Origin: a virus
Reading direction: 5' to 3' (one strand)
IMG/VR virus record: IMGVR_UViG_3300032249_000480
Coordinates: 1 to 64,000 of that record
DNA length: 64,000 nt
In this document: piece by piece, positions 48,896 through 59,900 of the stretch
How positions within the stretch are numbered: the stretch's first letter is position 1
How the letters are laid out: every line of letters starts with the position of its first letter
The notes under the pieces: generated by a model
What the model saw: only the letters and a program-made list of their open reading frames with translations
The model's database searches: none
What the model was told of the DNA's origin: nothing
Position numbers and translations under genes: made by a program

Positions 48896-48921
48896 GGGGC
48901 GGATAAAACCGCCCCTCCTTT
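48896..48921 (+). terminator. GC-rich hairpin after the capsid gene
   Basis: GGGGCGG-ATAAAA-CCGCCCC stem (48896-48902 with 48909-48915), then TCCTTT. Probably a partial terminator or mRNA 3'-end protector. Confidence 0.6.
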
Positions 48922-48938
48922 CCACTTTAAGGAGAAAT

Positions 48939-49184
48939 ATGTCATATTCAAGTACAAATCCAAATCAAACATTAAATGCAGATGGTGCATTGGCAATTGG
49001 TAATGTAGGTGGAGTTATTATAATGGGTACGAATGGATTAATTACTCAAGATAATGCATTAGGGAATATTAATGGAGATGTAATTTTTGGGGATACAACA
49101 GGACCAAATGCAGTAAATCCATCAGGAATACCATCAGGTGGCAAAAAACCACAACAAAATAATTTTATTAGTTATAAAAGATAA
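48939..49184 (+). CDS. small Gly/Asn-rich protein sharing a capsid-arm motif
   Basis: 81 residues from MSYSSTNPNQTLNADGALAI, with AAGGAGAAAT upstream. It contains TTGPNAVNPSGIPSGG, nearly the same as TTGPNAVSPTGALGG in the arm of the major capsid protein. It is low-complexity and likely disordered. Possibly a capsid-associated or decoration peptide. Confidence 0.7.
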   Translation: MSYSSTNPNQTLNADGALAIGNVGGVIIMGTNGLITQDNALGNINGDVIFGDTTGPNAVNPSGIPSGGKKPQQNNFISYKR

Positions 49185-49190
49185 GCATTC

Positions 49191-49199
49191 TGGTATAAT
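49191..49199 (+). promoter_or_regulatory. late extended -10 promoter
   Basis: TGGTATAAT, with AGGAGG before the ATG at 49217. Confidence 0.6.
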
Positions 49200-49216
49200 A
49201 AACACAGGAGGATTCA

Positions 49217-49438
49217 ATGACAAATTCAAAAACAGTTAAGCCTGTTAAAGAAGAAATAACAAACAAAGTTAATGAAACAGTAGCAATATTTTCTTCTAGA
49301 AATTTATATTGGAACGAAGTAGGATCTTTGATTATTGGCTATAACATTGTGTCTTCAGAAAATTCAGAAAGATGGCTGCAACATAAAGCAGTACGCTTGG
49401 CTAGTCCAGAAGAGGTGGCGAAAGCCTACGGTAAATAA
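49217..49438 (+). CDS. small head protein
   Basis: 73 residues. After a charged start, IFSSRNLYWNEVGSLIIGYN then IVSSENSERWLQHKAVRLAS and PEEVAKAYG resemble short proteins encoded between capsid and connector genes in actinobacteriophages (G-x-L-x-x-GYNIV ... W ... R-x-x-x-PEEVA). Function not known. Confidence 0.75.
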   Translation: MTNSKTVKPVKEEITNKVNETVAIFSSRNLYWNEVGSLIIGYNIVSSENSERWLQHKAVRLASPEEVAKAYGK

Positions 49439-49440
49439 AT

Positions 49441-50403
49441 ATGATAATTAATAGACAACCACCATACCCAATTAGCATTGTCTACGATGTACCATCACCA
49501 AATGTAAGTTATCGCTTTACAATTGAAAATGATAAAGGTACTATTGCAAAAGATGTACTTATAACCTCAAGTGCAAGTTCAAAGATAACTTATGTTTTAA
49601 CTGGAGATTTTCTTGCATACGATCATGATTATGATGTTAATATTTATACAACAACAGGAACAGAAAAATATGCGGTTGTTCAAGATACATTAAATGTTAT
49701 TAGACCATATGTAGATGTAAGAAAACTAGTAACAACTGCATCAGAAATAGCAAAATATGAAGAAGACGAATTACTTGCAAGAACAATTATAAATTCAGTA
49801 ATTGGTCCAGATGGCTTTATGTTTCAAAAAAATATACTAGAGGTTGTTGGACAAGGAACAGACTATTTACCATTGTGGAATCGTGGATATAGAGTTCTAG
49901 GGGTATATGAAAATTCAGAACTTGTATATGACTTATCTTTAGAAGAACCAGCAATTACTGGATACACATATGGAGTAACAGTAGATGGATCAGCCATATA
50001 TAAAGATGACGCAAGTTTGGGTAGTTATAATCGTGCTGAGAAAAAACCACTAGAATATAGAAGGTCTGTATCAGATTCCTTTAATGCATATAGTGCTTTG
50101 GATACTCCAACATTTAGCGCAAACAATACTGGAGTTATGTTTCCAGAGGGAGTAGACTACGTAATTGTTTATGAAACAGGATATAAGGTTGTTCCAAATG
50201 ACATAAAAGATGCAACACTTAGATTGATGGATGACATTCGTTGCGGTAAACTAGATTATTATAAACGAGCAATTGAGTCTTATCAAACTGATCAGTTTAC
50301 AATCAAATGGGATAAGAGACATCTTGAGGGTACTGGCAACTTAATGGTAGATAAAACTCTAGAAAAATATACAACAACATTGCGTAAACCTTGGGTGATT
50401 TAA
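49441..50403 (+). CDS. head-tail adaptor (connector) protein
   Basis: 320 residues. An N-terminal Ig-like piece (about 1-90) precedes a helical adaptor domain that ends with VPNDIKDATLRLMDDIRCGK and a long C-terminal segment. Position directly after the capsid group and the C-terminal DIKDATLRL...D helix fit the Ad1-type connector bound beneath the portal. Confidence 0.7.
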   Translation: MIINRQPPYPISIVYDVPSPNVSYRFTIENDKGTIAKDVLITSSASSKITYVLTGDFLAYDHDYDVNIYTTTGTEKYAVVQDTLNVIRPYVDVRKLVTTASEIAKYEEDELLARTIINSVIGPDGFMFQKNILEVVGQGTDYLPLWNRGYRVLGVYENSELVYDLSLEEPAITGYTYGVTVDGSAIYKDDASLGSYNRAEKKPLEYRRSVSDSFNAYSALDTPTFSANNTGVMFPEGVDYVIVYETGYKVVPNDIKDATLRLMDDIRCGKLDYYKRAIESYQTDQFTIKWDKRHLEGTGNLMVDKTLEKYTTTLRKPWVI

Positions 50404-50404
50404 T

Positions 50405-50857
50405 ATGGCTACAGTTAATTGTGAAGCCACAGATTTATATTTTCCAATGCTTGCAGATATTTATTATCCAATAATTAGTCAAGGATCATATGGAGAAGTA
50501 AAAAAGGATTGGGTGTTTGATAGAACTATTGCACTTAATGTTATGCCATATTCCAAAAAAAATTCAGGAGAAATTAGTCCAGCAGTTTTTTTACAATATA
50601 AAGACATCTTAATTGGCAGAACAAGAACAGATTTAAGAGTAACCACAAGAGAAGTAAATGAAGCCTTAACTAACATATTATTGACTAATATCAGAACTGC
50701 TTCTGGTCAACTTATATACGAAGAAACTGCAGGACCTAGAAATGGCAAGGGTACAATATACGAATTAGCAGCATATGACCCACATCTTGCTCCTTATGGC
50801 AACATTGACTACTATGGATTTACAATTCGCAGATCAGAAAATCAAGCGGTAAATTAA
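50405..50857 (+). CDS. head closure protein
   Basis: 150 residues, beta-rich with IALNVMPYSKKNSGEISPAV and the RTDLRVTTREVNEALTNILL segment. The order adaptor, closure, neck, terminator is the usual one for HK97/SPP1-type siphoviruses. Its stop overlaps the next ATG. Confidence 0.62.
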   Translation: MATVNCEATDLYFPMLADIYYPIISQGSYGEVKKDWVFDRTIALNVMPYSKKNSGEISPAVFLQYKDILIGRTRTDLRVTTREVNEALTNILLTNIRTASGQLIYEETAGPRNGKGTIYELAAYDPHLAPYGNIDYYGFTIRRSENQAVN

Positions 50858-51534
50858 TGAGAGTTCGCTTTGATACTAAAAAGTTTGATTCACAAATGCT
50901 TAATTTTATACAGTATTCAACTGGTTTCCTAGAAGGTATTCAAAAAGGTAAAGGTATATTTTTAAAACATTTATCTACTGGAACAATAGAAGGATTAAAA
51001 AGATATATTGATTCAAATGCAAGAGGAAATCCGCAAGCACTACAACATATGTATGAGTGGTATAAAACAGGAAGTCCAGAAGCAAGACTTTACAATATTG
51101 ACTACAGGATAGTAGGAGATGGAATCTCTATTAATTCAACATTTAGACAATCAACTTCAATAGCAAACGATAGCGAAGTGCCTTTTTATAATAAAGCAAA
51201 AATTATGGAAAATGGAATTCCAATAAGCATTAAGCCAAAAAATAGTTCAGTGCTTGCATTTAAGATAGATGGCGAAGAAATATTTACAAAAAGAGAAATA
51301 AGGATTCCAACACCTGGAGGTCCAGAAGCAAGAGGATCTTATGAAAAAATATTTGATGAATTTTTTAGATTATATTTTTCACAATCATTTTTAAAGGCTT
51401 CAGGACTATTTACCTATTTAGAAAATCCTATGGCATATAAACTTAATCTGGCATCTGGAGTAAAAAATGGAAAATCAAAAGGAATAGAAACAGGATATAA
51501 TTGGATCATTGATGCAAAGATTGGACTAGACTAA
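50857..51534 (+). CDS. neck protein
   Basis: 225 residues, MRVRFDTKKFDSQMLNFIQY.... The N-terminal helix and the later LAFKIDGEEIFTKREIRIPT strands recall HK97 gp10-type neck proteins (KK-x-I-x-IPG). Assigned mainly by order. Overlaps the previous gene by one base. Confidence 0.6.
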   Translation: MRVRFDTKKFDSQMLNFIQYSTGFLEGIQKGKGIFLKHLSTGTIEGLKRYIDSNARGNPQALQHMYEWYKTGSPEARLYNIDYRIVGDGISINSTFRQSTSIANDSEVPFYNKAKIMENGIPISIKPKNSSVLAFKIDGEEIFTKREIRIPTPGGPEARGSYEKIFDEFFRLYFSQSFLKASGLFTYLENPMAYKLNLASGVKNGKSKGIETGYNWIIDAKIGLD

Positions 51535-51535
51535 T

Positions 51536-52084
51536 ATGGGTAAAACAGTAGCAGCATTGCCATATCCACCAAAGTGGATCAACAAATATATTTTTGATGA
51601 ACTTGCAAAGTATGATGATATTGGAGTAAGTGCTGTTTCACAACTAACTCCTATTTTTGCTACAAGCCCAACAAACACAGAAGAAATATATAAAAATGTA
51701 GTTCAGGCTACATCAATATCAGAACCCCTAGTAATTATATATGACAGACTAATAACCTTTAGACCATCAGTTTTTTACCCACACAAAAGAGAGCAACTTC
51801 TTTACTACCTATACAGCACAAGCCTAGCAAATGTAAATAATGCAAATATCGTCATATCCCAACTTTTGGATAGAGAAGACGCAGCAGCCCAAGACCTAAA
51901 TGCTTTCTGTGCAGCCAATACTGGTGGAGAAGACTTTAATGTTTTTTTCAGAAATATCAAGGTATATCAGGCTCAAGAAGCCAGAGACGTATTAGACCTA
52001 GCATCAGCAAGAACAATGTTTGTAAATAAACTCATTATTGAGTATGACTATCATGCTCAGTATAACGCAAATTCATATAAATAA
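51536..52084 (+). CDS. tail terminator-like protein
   Basis: 182 residues. PLVIIYDRLITFRPSVFYPH and KREQLLYYLYSTSL match positions of a tail-completion protein that caps the tube, placed just before the major tail gene. Helix-rich. The family is not certain from sequence alone. Confidence 0.6.
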   Translation: MGKTVAALPYPPKWINKYIFDELAKYDDIGVSAVSQLTPIFATSPTNTEEIYKNVVQATSISEPLVIIYDRLITFRPSVFYPHKREQLLYYLYSTSLANVNNANIVISQLLDREDAAAQDLNAFCAANTGGEDFNVFFRNIKVYQAQEARDVLDLASARTMFVNKLIIEYDYHAQYNANSYK

Positions 52085-52090
52085 AAACGC

Positions 52091-52099
52091 TGTTATAAT
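52091..52099 (+). promoter_or_regulatory. late extended -10 promoter for the major tail gene
   Basis: TGTTATAAT; the leader contains AGAGGTGAT before the ATG at 52164. Confidence 0.5.
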
Positions 52100-52163
52100 T
52101 GATACTGAGGAAACAAATTTCGCCGTACAACTTAATAAAATCTTAATAGAAGAGGTGATATAA

Positions 52164-52799
52164 ATGGCTTATACACGTGGTAATAATCAAAACATTATCG
52201 TCGGTGCAGCATCATTCTTTATTGCTAACTACATTCTTGGTTCAGGTGGACTACCAGCACAAAATGCTAATACGTCTTATCGTGAAGTGTTGTCTAATGC
52301 AGGCAACTTCCGCAATGTTGGTTACACAATGAACGGACTTGACCTAACTTTCACACCAAACTTTGGTGAAGTTTCAGTAGATCAAATTCTTGATGTTGCA
52401 AAACTATACAAGCAGGGCATGGAAGTCAGTCTTAAGACTGCATTTGCAGAAGCCACTCTTGAAAACCTATTGGTAGCATTGGCTTACAATTCTGCAGAAT
52501 TAACAGGAACAAAGTTGTCTTCAGCAGGACAAACTATGGTTCTTTCAGCAGGAGACATTGGTGAGTGCCCAGTAGAGCGTGGTATCGTAGCAGTAGGACC
52601 TGGAACAGGTGACTGCGATGATTCATCACACATTGAACGTATCTATGCAGCATACCGTGCATTGTCAATTGACAACGTAACAGTATCAGCAAAGCGTGAC
52701 GCTCCATCTATGTTTGAAGTGACATTCCGTCTACTTCCAGATGATGAGACAGCATCATACGGAAAGATCATTGATCGTTCCTGGACTATTCTTTCATAA
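52164..52799 (+). CDS. major tail (tube) protein
   Basis: 211 residues. Beta-sandwich pattern (NVGYTMNGLDLTFTPNFGEV, MEVSLKTAFAEATLENLLVA, MFEVTFRLLPDDETASYGKI) typical of siphovirus tube proteins, of the usual size. Its composition resembles the capsid gene (more C/G in third positions than its neighbours), consistent with high expression. A terminator follows directly. Confidence 0.85.
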   Translation: MAYTRGNNQNIIVGAASFFIANYILGSGGLPAQNANTSYREVLSNAGNFRNVGYTMNGLDLTFTPNFGEVSVDQILDVAKLYKQGMEVSLKTAFAEATLENLLVALAYNSAELTGTKLSSAGQTMVLSAGDIGECPVERGIVAVGPGTGDCDDSSHIERIYAAYRALSIDNVTVSAKRDAPSMFEVTFRLLPDDETASYGKIIDRSWTILS

Positions 52800-52818
52800 T
52801 TATAGTCTAATCAGCATT

Positions 52819-52852
52819 GCCCATCTCTTGTTGAGGTGGGCTTTGTTGTTTT
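52819..52852 (+). terminator. intrinsic terminator after the major tail gene
   Basis: GCCCATCTC/GAGGTGGGC, 9-bp stem with one G-T pair (52819-52827 with 52833-52841), then TTTGTTGTTTT. Confidence 0.78.
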
Positions 52853-52853
52853 A

Positions 52854-52862
52854 TGGTAAAAT
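52854..52862 (+). promoter_or_regulatory. late promoter box, leaderless
   Basis: TGGTAAAAT, 7 nt before the ATG at 52870. Confidence 0.5.
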
Positions 52863-52869
52863 TAAAACG

Positions 52870-53589
52870 ATGGCTACTTATATATATAAAATAAATAATG
52901 TCAAAACAATTGACGGTATGGATATAGAAATTATTCCATTAAAGATTAAATACATGCGACAGGTCATGGATGTTTTTGCATCAATAAAAATTGAAACAAC
53001 AGAAGATGAACTTATTGATATTTTATGTGAATGTGTAAGAATTGGAATGAAACAATATTATCCAAAACTATCTAACAGTATTCAAGACATATTAGATAAT
53101 TTTGATTTAAATACATTGTATGATATTTTAGAAATGTCAGTAGGGATAAAAATAAAACGAAAGTTTGATCAATTAGATGAAGATAAAAAGGTTAGCAATT
53201 CAGAGGATGATGCTAATTGGGACAACTTAGATCTTGCCAAGTTAGAAAATGAAATATTTTTGCTTGGAATATGGAAAGATTATAATGAACTTGAACTATC
53301 TTTATCTATGCCAGAATTATTATCAACCATAGCAAGCAGCAGAGAGTTAGATTATCAAGAAAAGAAATTTTTAGCAGCCATGCAAGGTGTTGACTTAGAA
53401 GAAAGTTCTAGTTCAGGCAAAGGTCAAAAAGAATGGGAAGACATGAAGGCTAGAGTATTTAGTGGTGGTGCAACAAATGATAGTAAGGATATTCTTGCAT
53501 TGCAAGGACAAAATGCAGTAAAGGCAGGGTTTGGAATTGGCATGGGATTAGACTATGAGGACTCTAGAAATCCTGCTGTTATGCTATAA
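52870..53589 (+). CDS. tail assembly chaperone, long form
   Basis: 239 residues from MATYIYKINNVKTIDGMDIE. The frame is open upstream into the tail gene, but the leaderless start fits. The first about 95 residues (IIPLKIKYMRQVMDVFASIK, ILCECVRIGMKQYYPKLSNS) align with the protein at 53619. The remaining about 140 residues include ELSLSMPELLSTIASSRELD and DYQEKKFLAAMQGVDL, the usual signature of a T-type chaperone extension. It thus looks like a ready-made G-T fusion. Confidence 0.8.
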   Translation: MATYIYKINNVKTIDGMDIEIIPLKIKYMRQVMDVFASIKIETTEDELIDILCECVRIGMKQYYPKLSNSIQDILDNFDLNTLYDILEMSVGIKIKRKFDQLDEDKKVSNSEDDANWDNLDLAKLENEIFLLGIWKDYNELELSLSMPELLSTIASSRELDYQEKKFLAAMQGVDLEESSSSGKGQKEWEDMKARVFSGGATNDSKDILALQGQNAVKAGFGIGMGLDYEDSRNPAVML

Positions 53590-53590
53590 T
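53582..53590 (+). promoter_or_regulatory. late promoter box
   Basis: TGCTATAAT overlapping the end of the long chaperone gene; GGAGGG precedes the ATG at 53619. Confidence 0.45.
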
Positions 53591-53618
53591 TGACCTAACC
53601 TAATTAGGAGGGTAAAAA

Positions 53619-53933
53619 ATGGCAACAACAGTATATGAGCCAAAAAAAGTATCACTTATTGACGGAACACTGGTAGAAGTGCGTCCACTAAAAATCTCTC
53701 TTTTGCGTGAATTCACAAAAAAGTTTGAGGGAATTGAAGCAGTAGCAGATGACAACGATAAGTCTATGACCATTCTTCTTGAATGTGTTCAGATTGCAAT
53801 GAAGCAGTACAAGCCAGAACTAGCGTTGGATATTAAAGTCCTTGAAGACAATATTGATCTTCCAACAGTTTATCAAATTATTGAAGCAGCATCTGGTACA
53901 AACCTTGATGCTTCTGGTCAATTAAATATTTAA
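53619..53933 (+). CDS. tail assembly chaperone, short form
   Basis: 104 residues, MATTVYEPKKVSLIDGTLVE.... Same layout as the N-terminal domain of the 52870 protein (VRPLKISLLREFTKKFEGIE ... ILLECVQIAMKQYKPELALD). No C-terminal extension. The two should play the roles normally filled by the G and GT products of frameshifting. Confidence 0.8.
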   Translation: MATTVYEPKKVSLIDGTLVEVRPLKISLLREFTKKFEGIEAVADDNDKSMTILLECVQIAMKQYKPELALDIKVLEDNIDLPTVYQIIEAASGTNLDASGQLNI

Positions 53934-53959
53934 AAAATAATGTAAAGAGGTGTTCATGA

Positions 53960-56900
53960 ATGAGTGATATTAATGCTAACATAGGGGTTAATTTTGACAC
54001 GGCCCAAGCATTAGCAGAACTCAAAAATCTACAACGCCAACTTTCACAATTCCATACATCTATATCTAGGACTAGTGAAAGTGCAGCCATTGCACAAAAG
54101 AATTTACAAACAAATCTTTTAAATTCTGTTAATGCAACAGGCAACTTTATAGCACAGATGGGTGTCATTAAGACATCAACGGAGTCGTTTACTCACGCAC
54201 TTGAAAACAATAAACTTTCTATGCGTGAGTATTTCCGTTATGCAGGCGGAGCATCTAAAACTTTTGGAAGATTATTTACCAATGAGTTTAATACAATTGG
54301 CAGGGTAGCGGAAGAAAGAGTAAAGAGACTTCAAACCCAATATATTAAAATGGGTCGTGATACAACAGGTGCAATGAAGGCTATGTCAATCATGCCTGCA
54401 ACTCTTGATATTAATAGCATGTCAACACAAATGCAAATATCAGCACAGAAGCAAGCAATCTTTAATCAGTTACTTAAGCAAGGATCTACTCAACTTCTTA
54501 ATTTTGGTAAAAATACACAGTGGGCTGGCCGTCAACTTATGGTTGGTTTTACAATTCCTCTTATTGCAATGGGATCATCAGCAACAAAGGCTTTCCAAGA
54601 TATTGAATTGGCTGCTATTAAGTTTAAAAGAGTATATGGAGATTTGGGAACAAGCCAACAAGAAACTGATGCAATGCTTGCTCAAATTAGATCTATTGGA
54701 GATGCATATACTAAATATGGAGTAGCAGTAAAAGATACAATTGCTCTGGCAGCAGATGCAGCAGCAGCAGGTTTTGCAAATCAAGATTTAATTGCACAAA
54801 CAACACAGGCAACTAAACTATCTGTTTTAGGACAAATTGATCAACAGCAAGCCCTTGAAACAACAATTTCTCTTCAGAGTGCTTTTGGTATTTCTGCAGC
54901 AGAACTTGCAACAACAATTGACTTTTTAAACTCAGTAGAAAACCAAACTGTTGTATCTCTTGACGACATAACAACAGCAATTCCAAAGGTAGCACCTGTT
55001 ATTCAGCAACTTGGTGGAGACGTAAAAGATTTAGCATTCTTTATGACTGCAATGAAAGAAGGTGGAGTAAATGCGTCAGAAGGTGCTAACGCTTTAAAGT
55101 CTGGACTTGCATCTTTAATTAATCCCTCAACAAAGGCAAGTGCAATGCTTGCAAGTGTTGGAATAAATATTAAAGAGATTGTTGAAAAAGATAAGGGAAA
55201 TTTAAAAAAGACAGTTCTTGATGTAGGTGCAGCACTTGATACGCTTGACCCATTATCACGTGCTAGAGCAATTGAGCAAATGTTTGGTAAATTCCAATTT
55301 GCACGTATGTCAACTTTATTTGATAACATTAATAAGCAAGGAAGCCAGGCGTCAAGAGTATTAGATTTAATGGGAATGTCAGCATCAGATTTAGCAAGCA
55401 TAACAGATAAAGAATTAGGTATTCAAGGAGCATCTTCACTTACAAAATTTAGAGCAGCAATTGAAAAACTTAAAGCAACACTAGCGCCAGTGGGCGAGTT
55501 GTTTATGAAAATATTTACACCAATTCTTGAAAATATTAGTGGTTTATTAGATAGATTTAATAATCTTTCAGATGGTGTTAAAAAAACAATCGGAGTAATC
55601 GTTGCAGTTGTTGCTGGATTAGGTCCAATCGTACTTATGACATTTGGTTTACTTATGAATGCTTTTGCAAATGGAATCAAATTATTTGCAACTTTACGTG
55701 CAGGATACCAAAGATTAACTGGTGGTTCAGTAGAACTTGGACAGCAAACTCAATATTTAACAATGGAACAACTTGATGCTGCAGCAGCAGCACATTCACT
55801 TGATCAATCTCATGCAAAATTAATACAAACATTTAATTTAGAAGCAGGTTCAGTAAATAGTCTAAGAAATGCATACTCTAATGCAACAGTAGCAGCAAAA
55901 AACTTTTCACTTGCTAATCCTGGGATGATATCTCGTACAGCAGTAAAGAGGTTTGCATCAGGAGGAGTTGTTCGTGGTCCTGGAACAGGAACTTCAGATT
56001 CAATTCCAGCAATGCTTTCAAATGGTGAAACAGTTGTTCCTGCTAAACAAAGTAAAAAATATGGTGGTTTGCTTAGTGGAATTATTGCTAATAATATCCC
56101 TGGTTTTGCGGGAGGTAGGATAGGATTTGATGGACAATCTTATGATATTCCAACTTCTACTGGTCAAAAAGCACTTGATGAAATTATTGGTAAATTCAGT
56201 AAAGATACTGAAGGATTAACATTTGCATTAGAAGCATTACAAGACAATGCAAATGAACTTGGAATGTCATTTAAAGTTAATGCAGATACACTTTCAAAGT
56301 TTTTAGATGAAGTTGGAGTACAAAGAAATAATCCTAAAGGCTCATCTGCAACACCATACAAAGGACAAAAGTATGTTGCTGCTCATGCAATGGGAAATTT
56401 ACCAGATATAACAGATCCTAAAGAACTTGAACGACTTGCTGCTGCTACAGACTCAGCAACTTTAGCAAAACTTTTACGTGCAGACGCTGCTGCTGGTAAA
56501 CCAGTTAAACAATTTAGCAATTTTGTAAATGTTTTGCCAGAAGAAGCAAATAAAAAGTCACGTGGCGGAAACTTTATTATGGGCAGAGATGAGATGGCTG
56601 GACTATATTCTGGTCCACAAAGTGATAGAACTTTAGCCATGGTTTATAAAACAATAATGGATAAAGAAAATTTAGCATTTCAAGATCTTATTAATGATCC
56701 AAATTTAATGCAAGGAATAACTGGTAGTGTTAGAAATCTTGGTAAATTAATTTCAGAAGAAATAAGTCTTCTTCCAGAGCATTTTGGAGAAGAAGAATTT
56801 TATGCTGCAGTAGACAGGGCCGTAAAAAGAGTTGATGTTGCAGATTCTAGACTTAGGGGAGCCGTTGATGATATGCAAAAACCAGCAATGCTTGCTCCTA

Positions 56901-59900
56901 CTGGTGCAAAAGGAAAAGCCCAAGAAAGAAAGGCTATTGGTAAAAAAGATATTGGATTAAAGTCTGCACTTGGTGTGCCATTATATGCTGAAAGTTATAA
57001 GAGTGAAGGAAATGAAAATCTTTTAAAACTGGCTGATAAAATTGGAAGAGAACAAGCACATGCAGAGGCTTTAGGATATGATGCACAATATAATGCAGAA
57101 GTAAAAGCAAGAGCAAATAAAAATGGAACAACACGTGCTCGTACTGAAGGTACAGCATATAATGCAGAATTAGAAAAAACAACAAAAGATCCTTATGTTG
57201 TAAGTCGTGATAGACAAAGCCCACACCCACTTGCATCACAAGATGGCAGAGATGATGCTGTTGCATATGATACTGCAGTTCAAAAATCAATAGCACGTAA
57301 TCAAAGAAATGTTGCTAAAAGAAGTGGTATTATTGGAAATTTTGGGGAAAGCAATGAAGTAAAGAGAACAACTACCAATCTTACAAGCCTTAATAATAAA
57401 CTAATGGGTGCTTCATTTGGACTAACTACCCTGGCATCAATGGGATCTATGGCAGGTGGCACTTTAGGCAAGGTATCAAACCAGTTAATGAAATATTCAG
57501 GAATACTATTTGGATTAATGTCAGTTACTCAACTAATGACTAAACAAGCATTGCTTAATTTAACTGTAGAAAGAGCAAAAATGGCTAGTAATGCAATGAG
57601 AGCAGTAGACATTGCAGCAGGTGGAAAAACTACAGGATTTCTACCAATTTTATCAAAACTTCTTTTTGGATTTAAAGCACTACTTGGACCAATTGGAATA
57701 ACAACGGGATTAATAACAGCAGGAGTTGTTGCTTATAAACTTATTGCAGCGTCACAAGAAAGAGCACGTATGGCAACAGAGGGCCTTGCAGATGCTATGA
57801 ATATGACTTCTGGTAAGGTTAAAGTATTAGATAGATTATTGGGACAAACATCTACAGCAAGGCCAGGTTCTGGCGCAACAATAAGTTCTATTCAATCAAC
57901 AACTTCTGAACAAAACAAAATAGACACAATTCAACAAGATGAAGAGTTTAAGACTACATTTAAAAAAGACATTCAGGCTCTTAAATCTGCAACTGTAAAA
58001 GAGGCTAGGATTGCATTCCAAGCAATTTCTTTAGATTTAGGTAGTCAGGGTTATTCAAAAGATGCAATTGATCTTTACCTAAAGGCTCTTGCAGAAGAAG
58101 CAGGTAAGACAAAAGTATTATTAGAATTTGAAAAAATTGATCTTAGCACAAAACAAGGTCGTAAAGAGGCAAGTAAACTTGCTAATAGTTTAGCCAAAGA
58201 TTTTGAAAAAGAATTTAAAAATGGAGTTAAAAAAGTTGCAGTTGGTGGAACTGTTGGAAGAGGTGGTAGTGGTCTAGGAGCAGTTCCAAAAGAACAACTT
58301 AGTGGAGGTCAACAGAAAGTATTAAATGAGTCAAGCCAATTTGTATCAGCCAAATTAGTTAACTTAACAAATTTATTTGCAACTCAAAAAATAAAAGCAA
58401 AAGAATATCAAGCAGCAATTGCTGATGTTTTTAAAGGAATGCCAGAAGGTGCTGATAAAATAAGAATTGTTGAAGCAGCATTAAAAAACATAAGTCCAGA
58501 GTTTGCAAAATCAGTAATAGGCATTAAAGATTATGAAACTAAACAAAAATTATTACGAGCAGCAGTTTTAGATACTGCTTTAGCACAAGAACTTCTTAAT
58601 GAATTAATGAGTGAAGTTCCAGGAGTTGCAGAAGCGGCTAGAGCAAAATTAGACAAATTAATTGCTGTACAAGACTCAGATGCTACACGAATTTCTTCAC
58701 TTCTTGGACTAAAAACTATTGATGATACACCTAAACAATTAAGCCCAATTCAACAAGCATTAAAAGATTTAAAAGAACAAAAGGCTGATACTATTGCTCA
58801 AACTAAAGCATATAAAACATTAATAAAAGCAGGGTATGATGCAAAAACAGCAGCAGAAATGGTTAACAATGTTAGCCTAGCAAAACTAATTAATAATCCA
58901 AAAGCAGCGGGATTATCATTTAAGCAATTAAAAAAACAAATAGATGAAACTGCTAAAGCACAAGAAAAACTTAATATGGCACAAGATCCATTCTATAAAA
59001 CAAAACAAAACATGGAAAAATTTAGCAAAGCATATGATGCAATGATGGAAAAATTTAGAATTCAAGAAGCAAGAGTTAGACAAAAATATGAGCCTGCAGT
59101 TGATAGAGCAAAAGAAACAATAGATAAAATTACTGATGATTTTGCAGCAAAATTAGATCCAATCAATGAAAGAACAAGTGCGTTAAATCATGACCTTTCA
59201 CTTATTGACAAACAGGCAGAGTCAATTAACAAACAGTATGATGATCAAGCAGCAGCCCTTGAGCAAATAAATAAATTAAATCAAGATGCTATTCAGCAAG
59301 GTAAAGCAAGAATTAGTATTGCAGATGCTCTTTCACAGGGTGACATCTCAGCAGCAGCACAAGCCGTACAGGATTCCAGAGCAGCAAGTGCAGCAAGTGC
59401 CGCACAAAGTCAAACAGATATGCTTGGAAGAGCACGTCAACAAGCACTTGATAATATTAAGATTAATGGATTAACTAGAAAACAAATTGAGCAAGAACTT
59501 TGGACACTTAGTCAGCAACAATATAGTCTTGAGTTAGAAAGAGATAAATTACTTAAAGCAGCCAATATAGAATTAAAAACAGCAGAAGAGACTCTCAATG
59601 CTCAATTAAAAGTTATTGAAAATGAAAAACTTGCTTGGGACAATGCACAACTAGCAATTGATGAAGCACAAAATGGATATGACACTATGAAAATTAGTCT
59701 TGAAGAGCAATTAGCACTTGTTCAAGCAATTGTTGCAGCATGGGCAGCAGCCGCTGCAGCCGCTGCAGCAAAACCAGTATCTCCTACACCACCTGGACTT
59801 GGTGCTGGTACAGACATGAACGGTGGTCGTGATGATTGGCAAAATAATAAAAAATCAAATACATCAGGGTCTACATCTGATATTATTGCAGCAAGAAGAG

